Positions 47,540-59,200 of a stretch of DNA of 64,000 nt are shown here, in pieces (position 1 is the first letter of the stretch; each line of letters begins with the position of its first letter). The DNA lies in the NCBI GenBank assembly GCA_019828545.1, contig JACVRA010000180.1, forward strand, positions 168,048-232,047, written 5' to 3'. The notes below the pieces were generated by a model, which was not told where the DNA came from, ran no database searches, and saw nothing but the letters and a program-made list of their open reading frames with translations. This stretch comes from Paracamarosporium sp. OC-R06-R3 (Eukaryota; Ascomycota; Dothideomycetes; Pleosporales; Didymosphaeriaceae). The translations under genes and the position numbers were made by a program.

Positions 47540-48316
47540 ATGGTCATTCTGGGAGGCCTGGAGATTATTGCCGGAGGCTATCTAATTCACCGCTACCACA
47601 AGAACAAAAATGAGAAGAAAAGGCTCGAGGAGGAGGCTCAGCAGAGGCGACACAACACCTTTCCCGGCGCTAAACCGCAGCCCTGTTATCCCTCGCATCC
47701 GCAACAGACCTTACCACAGCAGAAGTACGGCTACGTAGCGCAAACTCCACCGAACCGTCCTCAACCACCTTACCCTCCTCCGCATCGTCCATACACTGAG
47801 CCACCTCCGCATCGTCCATACACTGAGCCACCTCCGCATCGACCGCACTATGTTCCGCCTGCATCCCAGCCACAGTCCTTCATGATCCCGCGACGTCCGC
47901 TTCCTAAGCAGCAGCATACGACGCCGCCACCGCAGATAATACAGCCGCTCCAACGAGCCGATTCATTCGCGACAATATCACGCATGCCCATTGCAAATGG
48001 GTACCGACCCAGCGACATGGCAGATGATGCTCCTCCACGCCCACCTCGTCAGCAGTTTTCGCAGCTGTCGCCCATTCCTCAGTCGCCCATGAGCTCACCG
48101 TATGGAAACCCGGGGTTTGCGGTATCCTCGCCAGCCCTTGCCAACCACCCTACTACGCCTACATTCAGTCCGGCCCAGTATGGTGGTAGATACACCGTGG
48201 ACGATAATTGGGAAACATACAATCAGGCGCCTCATCAGGGACACTATGCACCTTCGGTATCAACGGCGCTCGGAGAGGCTAGGGACGACGATCCGCCGCC
48301 GCCGTACCGTCCTTAG
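47540..48316 (+). CDS. Proline-rich, membrane-anchored protein ending in PPPPY
   Basis: Intronless, 258 residues. Residues 1-18 (MVILGGLEIIAGGYLIHR) form a short hydrophobic segment followed by a basic/charged stretch (HKNKNEKKRLEEE), consistent with an N-terminal anchor and cytosolic tail. The remainder is Pro/Gln/Tyr/His-rich and disordered, with two exact copies of a nine-residue unit (PPHRPYTEP) and a partial third. The C-terminus reads DDDPPPPYRP, which contains a PPxY motif of the kind bound by WW domains of Rsp5/Nedd4 ubiquitin ligases. An arrestin-like or Rsp5-adaptor role is therefore a reasonable guess. No enzyme domain. Confidence 0.7.
   Translation: MVILGGLEIIAGGYLIHRYHKNKNEKKRLEEEAQQRRHNTFPGAKPQPCYPSHPQQTLPQQKYGYVAQTPPNRPQPPYPPPHRPYTEPPPHRPYTEPPPHRPHYVPPASQPQSFMIPRRPLPKQQHTTPPPQIIQPLQRADSFATISRMPIANGYRPSDMADDAPPRPPRQQFSQLSPIPQSPMSSPYGNPGFAVSSPALANHPTTPTFSPAQYGGRYTVDDNWETYNQAPHQGHYAPSVSTALGEARDDDPPPPYRP
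47777..47840 (+). repeat. 27-bp coding tandem repeat
   Basis: Two identical 27-bp units at 47777-47803 and 47804-47830, followed by a partial third. Each encodes nine residues (PPHRPYTEP) of the proline-rich protein. The unit is a multiple of 3, so copy number can change without frameshift. Confidence 0.85.
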
Positions 48317-49411
48317 GTATTGAAGGTTGCGAGTTCATAAGGCTGCTTTGGCCGATCCGCGATGCAGGCATACGGCGGTCTATCTCTTCGTTTTTTACTA
48401 TTCCAAGGTATCCTTATAATGACATGGATTACGACCTTTTATGACACCAACAACGGAAGATGTTGGGTACTTGGAACTGAGAACATCTTTCTCTGCTTTT
48501 TTTTTCCTTTTTTTTCCTTTTTTTTCCCCTTTTTTTTTCCCTTTTTTTTTTTGGCTATCAATGGGTCTCGGACGGTGTTTCTTACTACGAAATCGACTAC
48601 TGATATACAAGTTAGCTAGTCTAATACTATGCCTTTTCTTGAACCTCCATTCCTTGACTTGGGTATGGACACGCCAAATCTCTTGCCCATTTGCACTCGT
48701 TCGGTAATGATATATAAAACTTAGAACACACTCGTTGCCAAAGGTTTCCCTTCATCGAGATTGAAGAAGTTAAAGCATCCGCTTTCACTCTCGGACCTAG
48801 CCGCATAGCGGGGAAGCTTCGCCAAGGACGCTTATCGCATCTCCGCATCAACACCACATACACACGACGCTCTCTCTCCCGTGGTGATGTCTGCCAAGAA
48901 TAACTGGCTATCATTCCCATGAATGCGTACCCCAGATAATGCCAAGAAGATACCCCGCTGTGGGAACCTCTATTTGTTATCAGTGGTACACGCTAATCAA
49001 ACGTTTCCCTTGACCCTTCAATCGGATTGGGACCAATCGAATGGACAATTGTATAACCACATGTTTAATTTACCCAGTATCGTACGTTAGCGAGTATCAT
49101 GGAGCGCAGCAGGCTAGCAGACGCATTGCTGGATGAGGAAGCTGTGAAGCATCACGACATCGAACTACACCAACATGGACATCGTTCCAGCGTGATATCT
49201 GCCGGTGACGCATCTCTTCTAGTTTCCGTGCTCGGAAAGCAATATGCATATCGATACGCAGTAGTCTGCATGCCGCTGCATGCGTTCCCGGGGTACTTCC
49301 AGGACACAGCCATGCAATAAGAACCCGGAGCGCTGCATCCCTATGCTTTGTGTTGTATCTCGCTAGGTACCACGTCTTGAGGGGTATCATCGATCACGAC
49401 AATACCTCACC
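48317..49411. other. Intergenic region, 1.1 kb
   Basis: 3' flank of the proline-rich gene and promoter of the M28 peptidase. Apart from the poly-T tract listed separately, nothing is recognised. Confidence 0.45.
48497..48552 (+). repeat. Poly-T/CT low-complexity tract
   Basis: Five runs of 8-12 T separated by short C runs, over 56 bp. It lies in the 3' flank of the proline-rich gene. Assembly length may be unreliable here. Confidence 0.9.
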
Positions 49412-51901
49412 ATGCAGCGAGTGCTTCACACAATTGTTGTTTTCAGCGGTCTTGTGCATGCTTGTCAAAAGGACTGGGATGCGCTCGCACGCCGCTCACA
49501 CCATCACCAAGAGCACAATCGCCATGCTAAACGTGCTGAGGTGGAATATCCACCTTCCTTGAGCGAGACAGAGTCTATCCTGGTCAATTCTTTCGACAAC
49601 AAGTCTATCTCAGACTGGAGCTATTACTACACACATGGAGATCATTTGGGTTCGCACAACAAGAGTATGGCTGAATGGACTGCGCAAAAGTGGAGGGATG
49701 CTGGGTTCGATGCTTGGCTCGAAGAGTTTCCAATCTGGGTGACGTATCCTGAGGTACGTTGTGGCACTTCAAACCCGTAGGAAAGCAGACTAACTTGAGT
49801 AGCACAGCAGCTTGACCTTGATCAGACCGGACAATACGACTCATGAGGCAAATCTTGTGGAAGACGTGCTGGCGGAGGACGACACGAGTTCGTATCCAAA
49901 TCTTATTCCTGCTTACCATGGCATGAGCGCTTCGGGAACTGTTACTGCAGAATACGTTTACGTAGGGTACGTAATGCGTTTGTAATCTTGTCTTGGCGTT
50001 GTACTGACATGAATGAAGTCGCGGCACTCGGGCAGACTTCCAAGTTTTGAAGGATGCGGGCATCGAGCTGAAAGGCAAGATTGCTCTGGCAAACTACGGA
50101 GGGATTTATAGAGGGACAAAAGTCCACAACAGTCAGGATAACGATATGGTAGGTTGCGTGATTTTCACGGACCCTCTTGATGATGGCGAAGTGACCGAAG
50201 AGAACGGCTACGAAGCGTATCCTAGTACGTATAACGTTAATCAAAATATTCTGATACTTCAGCGACTCACAAAGTGTAGATGGTCCAGCACGCAATCCAT
50301 CGTCTATACAGCGTGGTAGTGTCAGGTTTTCTTCGCTATATTCTGGGGACCCGACCAGTAAGTATACCGCGCAACATACGTGCAGCATCCACTAACGTTA
50401 CATCTCTATTTGTACAGCTGTTGGATGGGCCTCATCGTGGAACTCTTCGCGCGGAGACGTTAAACCCTACAACCCTTCCATTCCATCCAGTACGTAAAGT
50501 CTCGGTACGAAGTGGGTATATGTCAGCTGATTTCGTACCCGCGATTTTAGTTCCTCTTAGCATGAAAGATGCACTTCCGCTCCTTGCAGCTCTTGAGGGT
50601 AACGGCGTATCCGCTGAGAAGGCGAACCGTAGCGGTTGGCAGGGTGGTTTTAGCAACATCACCTACGACTCCGGTCCAACTCCAGGCGCTTTGATCAACA
50701 TCGATCACCTGATGAAGGGTTATATCGCACCTGTATGGGACGTTATCGGCGTGATTAACGGAACCAGCCCGGACGAAGTAGTGGTCGTTGGCAACCATCG
50801 TGATGCGTGGGTTATCGGTGGAGCAGCCGACCCCAACTCTGGTAGTGCTATCCTCATTGAGCTTGCGAATGCCTTTGGTAAACTTCTCGCAAAAGGATGG
50901 AAGCCGAGACGAACGATGTAAGTTATATACCCCACTGTAATTTTCACCATGCTAACCCAATTGCTAGCATTCTTGGTTCCTGGGATGCTGAAGAGTTCGG
51001 TCTTCAAGGGTCCACCGAGTGGGTAGAGACTCACCTCCCATGGCTCCAAACAACGACTGTCGCCTATCTTAATATGGATGTCGGTGTCTCTGGTCCGCGC
51101 ACGAACTTCGACGGGTCCGGTGAGATACAGACTTTCGTCGTGGAGCAGATGAAGAAGATCCTGTACCCTGAAGGCTATGGAGACATCGCGACTCTCTACG
51201 ATATGTGGTTCAATAGCACCGAAGGGACTATATCCCCGTTAGGCAGTGGCTCGGACTACGCTTCGTTTTATCAGAACGGTATCGCAGCTATCGATGTTGG
51301 GAGTAGCAACGGCAAAAAAGATCCGGTCTACCACTACCACTCCAACTACGACTCCTACCACTGGATGTCTACCTTTGCAGACCCAGGCTTTAAGATTCAC
51401 ACTGCGATGGGGCAGTTCCTATCTCTTGTCCTATATCACATCGCTGACGACCCACTCATCCCGTGGGACCTCCCCCATGCTGCTACAGTTCTCTCCTCCT
51501 ACCTATCCGAGCTCAACGAAACAGTCACTGAATCGGACACTCCCGATCTCGACCTCACACCTCTTGCCGATGCCATCGCAGAGTTCACTACACAAGCTGA
51601 ACGCATCCATAAGATTGGCCAGCAAGCGCTTGCATTTAATGACACAAACATGCTAGGCGTGGTGAATAGCAAGTATCGTGATTTTCCAAGGGGCTTTGCG
51701 AGCGCAGGAGGCTTGCCAGGCCGAGAGACGTTTAAGAACGTTATCAGTGCGCCCGGAATTGACAACGGATATGGTGCAGACGTCTTCCCAGCTGTAACGG
51801 ATAATGTAAATGGTGGGAATCAGACGGCTGCTGAGGAATGGGTTGAGAAGAGCGCGAAGGCTGTGCTGAGGGCTGCGGAGATTTTGAGGATTGGAGAATG
51901 A
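49412..51901 (+). CDS. Secreted M28 metallopeptidase, glutamate carboxypeptidase II-like
   Basis: Seven exons (49412-49753, 49803-49966, 50019-50224, 50280-50357, 50418-50489, 50551-50917, 50968-51901) give 720 residues. A signal peptide (1-18) is followed by a His-rich propeptide and a dibasic KR (about 40), a likely Kex2 site. A PA domain follows (about 130-290). The di-zinc centre is complete: His370 in GNHRDAW, Asp381 in ADPNSGS, Glu418 (general base) and Glu419 in DAEEFG, Asp447 in NMDV, and His in YHSNYD. A C-terminal helical dimerisation domain completes the GCPII/TfR-like fold. Yeast Vps70 and mammalian GCPII are membrane-anchored, so the cleavable signal points to secretion. The enzyme should trim C-terminal or dipeptide substrates outside the cell or in the vacuole. 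Confidence 0.92.
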
Positions 51902-53962
51902 GACGGGTGTACGATGTAATGGTTTGTGATGGGTCATGAGTTATTTTGGTCGACTAACCCTTTCTCGCATTCCTTTTGCGTCGTAATCAATACAGTTGTT
52001 TTCCTCCCAAAGTAGGCGTGAATACATACTTATCCTTCTACTCACGAAGAGATGCTAAAGAAGATGAGAGTCAGGAGACAGCAGGACATGCAATAGTACG
52101 TAAGGTGCCATATTAAGGTCCAGTGCTCATTAAACGCGCCATTCCCCTACGGCGTGCGATGGGTTTATGAGTTTATGAGAGATTTTGACCTGAGACCTGA
52201 TGAGATTGGACTTGTTGGCTTGTCATATCACTTACATGTTAGGTCTCACTATCATCATCATCAATTGAAGTTATAGTGAGGGATGAATGAATAGGATTAT
52301 CTGCCTGCTATCTGTGAGGACAAGATGAAGCGATGTATGAGCATCAACATGAGAGACTAAATACATTCAGATAAAGGCAGCAAGCTCTATTGAGTCTAAA
52401 ATTAATGTCAAGTCATTTGGCGCTCGTAGCGAACGCAGTCAACAAAAGCATGCTATGAGGTATACATTCCCAAAGCCCAGTCCCATTACGTTACTTCAAA
52501 TTCATGCCAGGATGATCATGTAAGTGCCTCCCGAAAAGGTCAGACTCCCTCGGCACTGGGCGTCACAGCTGTCACACGACAGCATCAAATTTGGCATTCC
52601 CCACCCCTTCGCATAGGTGCGAGAGATAATAAGGAGAGGTTGAAGTTCTTCTGTCAGATTGAGAAGAATTGCCATTGCTTGGGTCTGCTGTGGCGTCTTT
52701 CATGCATTGCGAATGTATCTCTGACGCTGAAAATGATTCCATATCGGAGCTTGCTGTGGCCTAGATCGAGCTCTGGCTTCTCGAAATATTGCTTGGAATA
52801 ACATAACGCCGAGTGCGTGCAGCTCAACCGCGCTATCTGCACGCTTAATGCACTCGTTATATCATGAAGAGTAAAGAAATCAAAGTGAGATTTTGGTATA
52901 ACCTCCTATGTCCAAGGTGAGCGAGAATATCTTCATCACTGTAGGTGAGGACGAGAGGGACAACACCAGATGTCGGTTGCGTCAGGGTGGAAAGTGATAT
53001 GTTTGGTGATGGTATAGTGGTCACCCTGATTGTCTCCAACATCGTCGTACACAGGACTTAGGTTGTTACACCGTATAATGCGTGGCGTGTTTTCTGGGCA
53101 AATCATTGTTTCGGTGACCTCCGTTGCAGCGGCGTGCAGGATCTGGTCCTCTGAAACTGCAGCGATGACATTCAATGACGAGGACGGAAGGAGGAGGGGT
53201 CAGCAGATGTACGAACATGCAATGACCTATCAGTTACTACGTTATACGAAATGAAGATTACGACCTCATCTTGTTTCTTCTCTTAGGTAATATTGAATGT
53301 TCAACCGACCGTAGTGTGTTGGACGCTCAATCGCACGGCTTCATACTACAAAAAGAAAACCTTCAAACGGATGGGCTTCGCTTGTTGGGTGAACTAGGAA
53401 CTCTGCGTTACAAGGGCGGGTCGGAAAGCTAGCCTCGATAATTCTAGACGGCCCTACCGGTAATGCCGACCTCGAAGGAAGCCCACAAGTGTGACTCTTA
53501 CGCCCACCGCATTTATGCCAGATAGCAACAATGCCAGGCGCGATGCGCTGACGACACATCAATCGTTTGCTGAGTTGCGCCTCGGTGCAGCGATGACTCC
53601 CAAACGTACCCCGCTCCAAGTGCCACCTTCCTCTTTCGGCTGTCGGCTCGCCTGGTTGCCCCACGTTGAGGACTCAGGCACCATCGAACTTCGCCTTATA
53701 CGGGATCGCAACAGGAACACCTAGGATTGTAATTGAGTATGACTCTTCAAGTCATGGAGATGGACTCATGCTGATACAGATCTGTCCCTGAACGGTCAAT
53801 CGCTACTGCTGCGTGGAAATAGCGTCAGGAGGTAGAGGGCGTGCGCACAATTGAGGATAAAGCATCGAGGCCAGAGAAGTCTACTTAAGACCGTGCAGCA
53901 GGACGATAGTTTCCCATCACCATCAACCATCACAGTACCAACTTCAGCTTTCCATTCTCAAT
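51902..53962. other. Intergenic region, 2.1 kb
   Basis: The longest gene-free stretch here. The first half is AT-rich. A few minus-strand frames of 60-107 codons (52654-53175 and 53341-53664) do not show domains or splice to one another convincingly. No tRNA or repeat found. Confidence 0.4.
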
Positions 53963-55171
53963 ATGTCTCAATCAGCTTCGTCCTCCACTCCCCGCCAACG
54001 CGTCCGCGACCTCCTCCCTACCGCTCACCTTGGACGCTACCAAACCGGTCCAAAGAACAGTCTTACGGATATACCAGGCGTGCTCGTTTCTACGCAATCG
54101 ATTCGCTCCTCCCCATCCTACCCTAACGCACCCCCAAATTCAATCAATACTGGCGTCACTACGATCCTCCCGCGCAAAGACTGGTTCCACAAAGCTTGCT
54201 TCGCAGGCATCTTTCGCTTCAATGGCTCCGGAGAGATGACAGGCAGCCACTGGATCGAGGAAACAGGACTCTTGCATTCACCCATCGTCATTACCGGTAG
54301 TTTTGGAGTCGGCGCTGCGTACAATGGCATCTACGAGTATGCAATCCGAGAGCACACGGATGCCGAGGGCAAGGCAGATTGGTTCCTCACGCCGGTCGTG
54401 GCAGAAACATTTGACGGCTTCCTCCACGATGTCACAAAGTTTGCCGTCACACCCCAGCACATCGTAAAAGGTATCGATGAGGCGAGCAGTGACGCCGTGA
54501 AAGAGGGCAATACGGGCGGAGGAACGGGTATGATAGCGCATTGGTTCAAAGGCGGAACTGGTTCGAGCAGTCGCATCGTTCCTGGTGAAAATGAGAAGAA
54601 GTACACTGTCGGTGCACTCGTACAAGCAAACTATGGTGCCATGCGCGACTTCCGCATCGCCGGTGCGCCCATCGGTCGTCTTATCTTCGAGGAACAGGAG
54701 CACATGGCTCGAGAGAACCCATCTGATCCTCGCCTCATGACGCAAGCATCCCTCCTCTTCAAACAAATCATGGAGCACAAGGACAAGAAGGACGGCTCTA
54801 TCATTATCATCCTGGCCACCGACGCGCCGCTTCATCCAACACAGCTGCAACGCCTAGCGAAGCGGGCTACCGTGGGTCTCTCGCGAGCGGGTGGATGGGG
54901 AGCGAATCCGTCCGGCGACATCTTCCTGGCGTTTTCCACGGCGGCGGAGGTTCAGGTGCAGCATGACGCTGATAGATGGACGCCAAAGGAGAGACACATC
55001 GACATGGTCGAAGATGATACCATCAATGCACTCTTTGAGGCAGGGGCTGAAGCCGTCGAAGAGGCTATCCTGAATGCTGTGTGCATGGCGGAGACAACGG
55101 TAGGATTCAATGCCACGTTGGATGCGATTGATCTGGACAGGGTCAAGGAATTGATGCAGAAGTATTTGTAA
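53963..55171 (+). CDS. S58 family aminopeptidase (DmpA/P1-like), self-processing
   Basis: Intronless, 402 residues. The family is the N-terminal nucleophile hydrolase group of DmpA (L-aminopeptidase/D-esterase) and beta-peptidyl aminopeptidases. The opening ([11 protein letters not shown]), the block [18 protein letters not shown] (182-198) and [12 protein letters not shown] are typical. The autocleavage site is Gly278-Ser279 in [15 protein letters not shown]; Ser279 becomes the N-terminal nucleophile of the beta chain after cleavage. No signal peptide is apparent, so the enzyme is probably cytosolic. It would remove N-terminal residues, including D- or beta-amino acids, from short peptides or amides. 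It sits downstream of the secreted M28 peptidase, but about 2 kb apart with no sign of shared control. Confidence 0.92.
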   Translation: MSQSASSSTPRQRVRDLLPTAHLGRYQTGPKNSLTDIPGVLVSTQSIRSSPSYPNAPPNSINTGVTTILPRKDWFHKACFAGIFRFNGSGEMTGSHWIEETGLLHSPIVITGSFGVGAAYNGIYEYAIREHTDAEGKADWFLTPVVAETFDGFLHDVTKFAVTPQHIVKGIDEASSDAVKEGNTGGGTGMIAHWFKGGTGSSSRIVPGENEKKYTVGALVQANYGAMRDFRIAGAPIGRLIFEEQEHMARENPSDPRLMTQASLLFKQIMEHKDKKDGSIIIILATDAPLHPTQLQRLAKRATVGLSRAGGWGANPSGDIFLAFSTAAEVQVQHDADRWTPKERHIDMVEDDTINALFEAGAEAVEEAILNAVCMAETTVGFNATLDAIDLDRVKELMQKYL

Positions 55172-56284
55172 GGTAGATAGAGAACAGGAAACGAGCTTCA
55201 ATCAATGGAATGAATCGCTTCCTAACGACGTTGTGATGATTCATTTGTGCTTGACTACCCGATGTATAATATCATATTCGAACCAGAACTATTATTATAG
55301 CTGTGCGAAAAATAATTTGAAGATAAGGTTGCATATCGAAAGATTTGGCATAAGCCAAGGGCGATCATTGTCAGCAAAAAGGCTTCGCAGTTGAACGACG
55401 AATTAGGAAACGAAAAAAAAGACCATGGTAGAGTCAGACCAGCTCATGACTGGATAGTCAGGGAGCGGAGAATCCCGCCAAAGTTCACGTCAAGTGCCTC
55501 CATGAAGCCAGTGCAGGTTGGCCACCGCATCCCCTTAGCTGCTGCCTAAGGTGCGAAACCATCATGAAGTGCTACGCGGACATGAATTCGGAAACGGAAC
55601 TCTCGTTCTCAATCGGGATCGGGGCTTATCTCCGCGCCGATGGCCGATCCTCCGAGGATGGCCCACCTCAGCTACTTGCGCGATTGGCCATCTTTCTCAG
55701 ACGTCCCGCAATCGTTTCCATCGTATTGCGCGTATCATGCATTTGCAGCAACGCAATGTCGACCGCTGACGGAGGGTCGGGCTGCTGCACTCCTTCCGGT
55801 CGCAGTTCGAGACCATTAGGCAGAAGTATGAATCACATCTTCAGGAGTAAAATGCGTATCCTCCGCCCTTGTGCCCGCCTATATGTTTTGCTGTTCGCCT
55901 TTCACCCTTGGCTTTCGATTGAACCTCGTAACATAGTGTAACGGCAGTCCCACCAACCAGGCTTCGGACTCGGGTAGCTACACGCAGCCTCCGTTTCAGT
56001 CACCGCATTCCTCCAGTCCCAGATCAATTGATTACGGCCGCATTCCCAACTAGGCTCGGTTAAGTGTCTTCGCTCTGCGTACCGCTCTTGGCTTAGCACC
56101 ATCCTCGCGTGCTTCTCGAACGCACTACCTTCTCTTTGCGGTATAACGTTCGCTGAAGTGCATCCGGCAACTCGCCTCCCCTACGCGCGGGTCCCACTAA
56201 AGATCCACGACAGCTTGCAGTTGTCCAGTCTCTTCCACGACATGCTCATGACTTGAACGTTTCGTCAATCCAGTCAAGTTCAAC
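55172..56284. other. Intergenic region upstream of the ABC transporter
   Basis: 3' flank of the S58 peptidase, then promoter of the ABC gene. Frames of 66-125 codons lack features. No repeat or RNA gene. Confidence 0.45.
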
Positions 56285-59200
56285 ATGGCGCCGCGACCAG
56301 AGGAAACGGAGAAGGCGCCTATGCCGTTGCCTGGGACGGTTCCTGTCCCGGCACCGATTCCAGTGGGGGAGAATCCCCCAGTTGTCGATGAGAAGACGTT
56401 GGAAGATGGCGATGCGAGTTCTTCGGCGGCCGGATTGACCGAGGACGAGAAGAGCATTATCCAGCAGCAATTGGATGCGCCCAACGAGAAGGTTGGATAC
56501 TTTTCGTTATTTCGCTATGCGAACAAGAAAGAGAAACTTATCATGTTTGTGTCTTTCTTGGCATCTGTTGCAGCGGGTGCCTGTCTACCACTTATGACGG
56601 TAAGTTGCAACTTCATATCGGAAGGTCAAATTGTGTATCAGCTAATTTCTCGTGTAGCTTGTGTATGGTAACTTTGCGGGGAGTTTCACCAGTTTTTCCG
56701 TCGATTCGTCCGCAGCAGAGCGTTTCCAGCATCAGATCAATACCTTTACGCTTTATTTTGTCTATCTCGGTACAGTCCTATGTTGCACCTTGCTCTCTGG
56801 AAGAATTACTGACTCGTGCTAAAGGCATTGGTTCATTCGTCTGTGTATATATCGGCATGATCGGATTCTCGTACACGGGAGAACGCATCACACAGCAGAT
56901 CCGCGAACTCTACTTGCGAGCCATCTTCCGACAAAATATTGCCTTCTTTGATTTCCTAGGTTCTGGCGAAATCACCACCCGTATCAGCTCTGGTAACTCA
57001 GCCTGCTCCCCCTCGATGGTATATGGGTACTGACAAAGACAGACATGGTATTGGTTCAGGATGGTGTTGGTCAAAAGATATCCCTGTTCATCTCTGGCAC
57101 TTCTATGTTTTTTGCAGCGCTGATTGTCGGTTTCGTCCGAAGCTGGAAACTCACGCTCATCATGCTTTCTGCTACCGTAAGTGTGGTCCTCTTGATGGGT
57201 TTCAACGGCGGCCGTATGAAGGCAAACCAAACTCAAGCTGTTAATGAATACGCAACCGCCGGTACCCTGGCCGAGGAAGTCATATCGTCTGCCCGAAATG
57301 TAACAGCCTACGGAACGCAGAAACGACTCGAGGCCAAATATAAGACCTACCTGGACCGGGCCTCTAGATGGGACTACAACTCCAAATTCTGGCTTTCTTC
57401 TATGATTGCTGGTATGATGGGCGTGTTGAATTTGCAATATGCGTTGGCATTCTGGCAGGGTAACCGATTCTTGCATTCTGGGGAGCTGGGCGTGGCGAAC
57501 ATTCTGACAGTAGTGATGGCCAGCATGATCGCGGGCATTTCGATTGGCCACAACTTGCCCCACATCCAAGCGTTCGGCCAAGCCGTAGCTGCGGCTACCA
57601 AGGTGTTCAATACCATTGAGCGCAAATCCCCCATTGATCCCGAGACGGATAAGGGCGATAAGCCGGAAGAGTTTGTGGGCAACATCGAGTTCAAAGATGT
57701 AAAGCATATTTACCCCTCACGACAAGACACTACTGTCCTCGAAGGCTTCAGCCTGAAGATTGATGCTGGCAAGATGGTGGCACTTGTTGGTGCCTCAGGG
57801 TCTGGAAAGAGCACGATTTTCGGCCTTCTCGAAAGGTTCTACCTGCCAATGAACGGACAAGTATTCCTCGACGGAAGGGATATTAGCACGCTTAATCTCA
57901 AGTGGCTACGGAGACACATGGCCATTGTGAGTCAAGAGCCTGTACTCTTCAGCATTACTATCTACGAAAGCATCGCGCATGGCCTCGTCGGTACAGAATT
58001 TGAGCATGTAAGTAAGTTGTTCCGCTATCGTTTACAGAGCTGAGTTGCTTCAGGCTAGCGAATCAAAGAAAATGGAGCTCATCGAGGAAGCTGCCAAGAC
58101 GGCCAACGCCTACGACTTCATCATGGACCTTCCGAACAAATTCCAGACCAAGGTTGGAGAACGTGGAAACCTCCTTTCGGGTGGACAAAAACAGCGTATT
58201 GCCATTGCTCGAGCGGTTGTCTCCGACCCTAAGATCCTCCTCCTCGACGAAGCAACGGCAGCTCTGGATACTAAGTCTGAAAAAGTTGTGCAAGAAGCAC
58301 TAGACAAAGCAGCCGAAGGCCGTACTACTATTGCTATTGCCCATCGACTCTCCACTATTCGTAATGCCGATAACATTGTGGTCATGGCCAAGGGAAGAAT
58401 TGTAGAGCAGGGCACCCACGATGAGCTGATCAGAAAACAAGGTGTATATCAGAGTCTGGTGCAAGCACAGGAACTCAGCTCCCAAATAAATCCCAGCAAT
58501 CGCCTCTCGGAGATGTCTATTCACGGAAAAGAAATCGATGTCACAGTCGAAGATGAGAAGCTCGGCCTTGTACGTACTGCCACTACCAAAGCTGCTTCGG
58601 TGCACGCCAAGAAAGATGAGAAGGAGAAGAGCTACAGCAACTGGGAGCTCGTGAAGTTCGGTTGGTATATGAATAGGAAAGAGCACGGACTGATGTACTT
58701 GGGCTTCTTGTTTTGTCTTTGTGCCGGCGCGGCGCCCGCTATTCAGGCTATCTTTTTGGGTAACTCGATCAACTCGTTCTTCTCCCCTGGAACATCGACT
58801 GGCGGCCATGGTATCTCCTTCTGGTGCTGGATGTTCTTCATGCTAGGTATTGTTACCTGGCTAGCATACTTCCTGCAAGGCTTCACCTTGTCTAAGTCAT
58901 CAGCGTGAGTCACCCCGATAATCAAGGTATAGAAACATGGCTAATATGCGTTAGCCTGCTCATCTCACGTATCCGTGAGGATGCGTTCAGTGCCATTTTG
59001 CGTCAGGTAAGCACTGTTTGATTCCACTTCAGCTCATAAATTAACTTAGTGTAGGACATCGAGTTTTTCGACAGTGATACAGTAACTTCGGGTTCTCTCG
59101 CCGCCTTTCTCTCTACCGAAGCTAACCGTCTCGCTGGTATGAGCGGATCTACACTCGGTGCAATCATAACCGCTTGTGCCAGTGTGCTCGTCGCCATTAT

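Noticed and set aside
52654..53175. Chain of minus-strand frames that might be exons of one gene
   Set aside because: I could not find a splice join giving a plausible protein.
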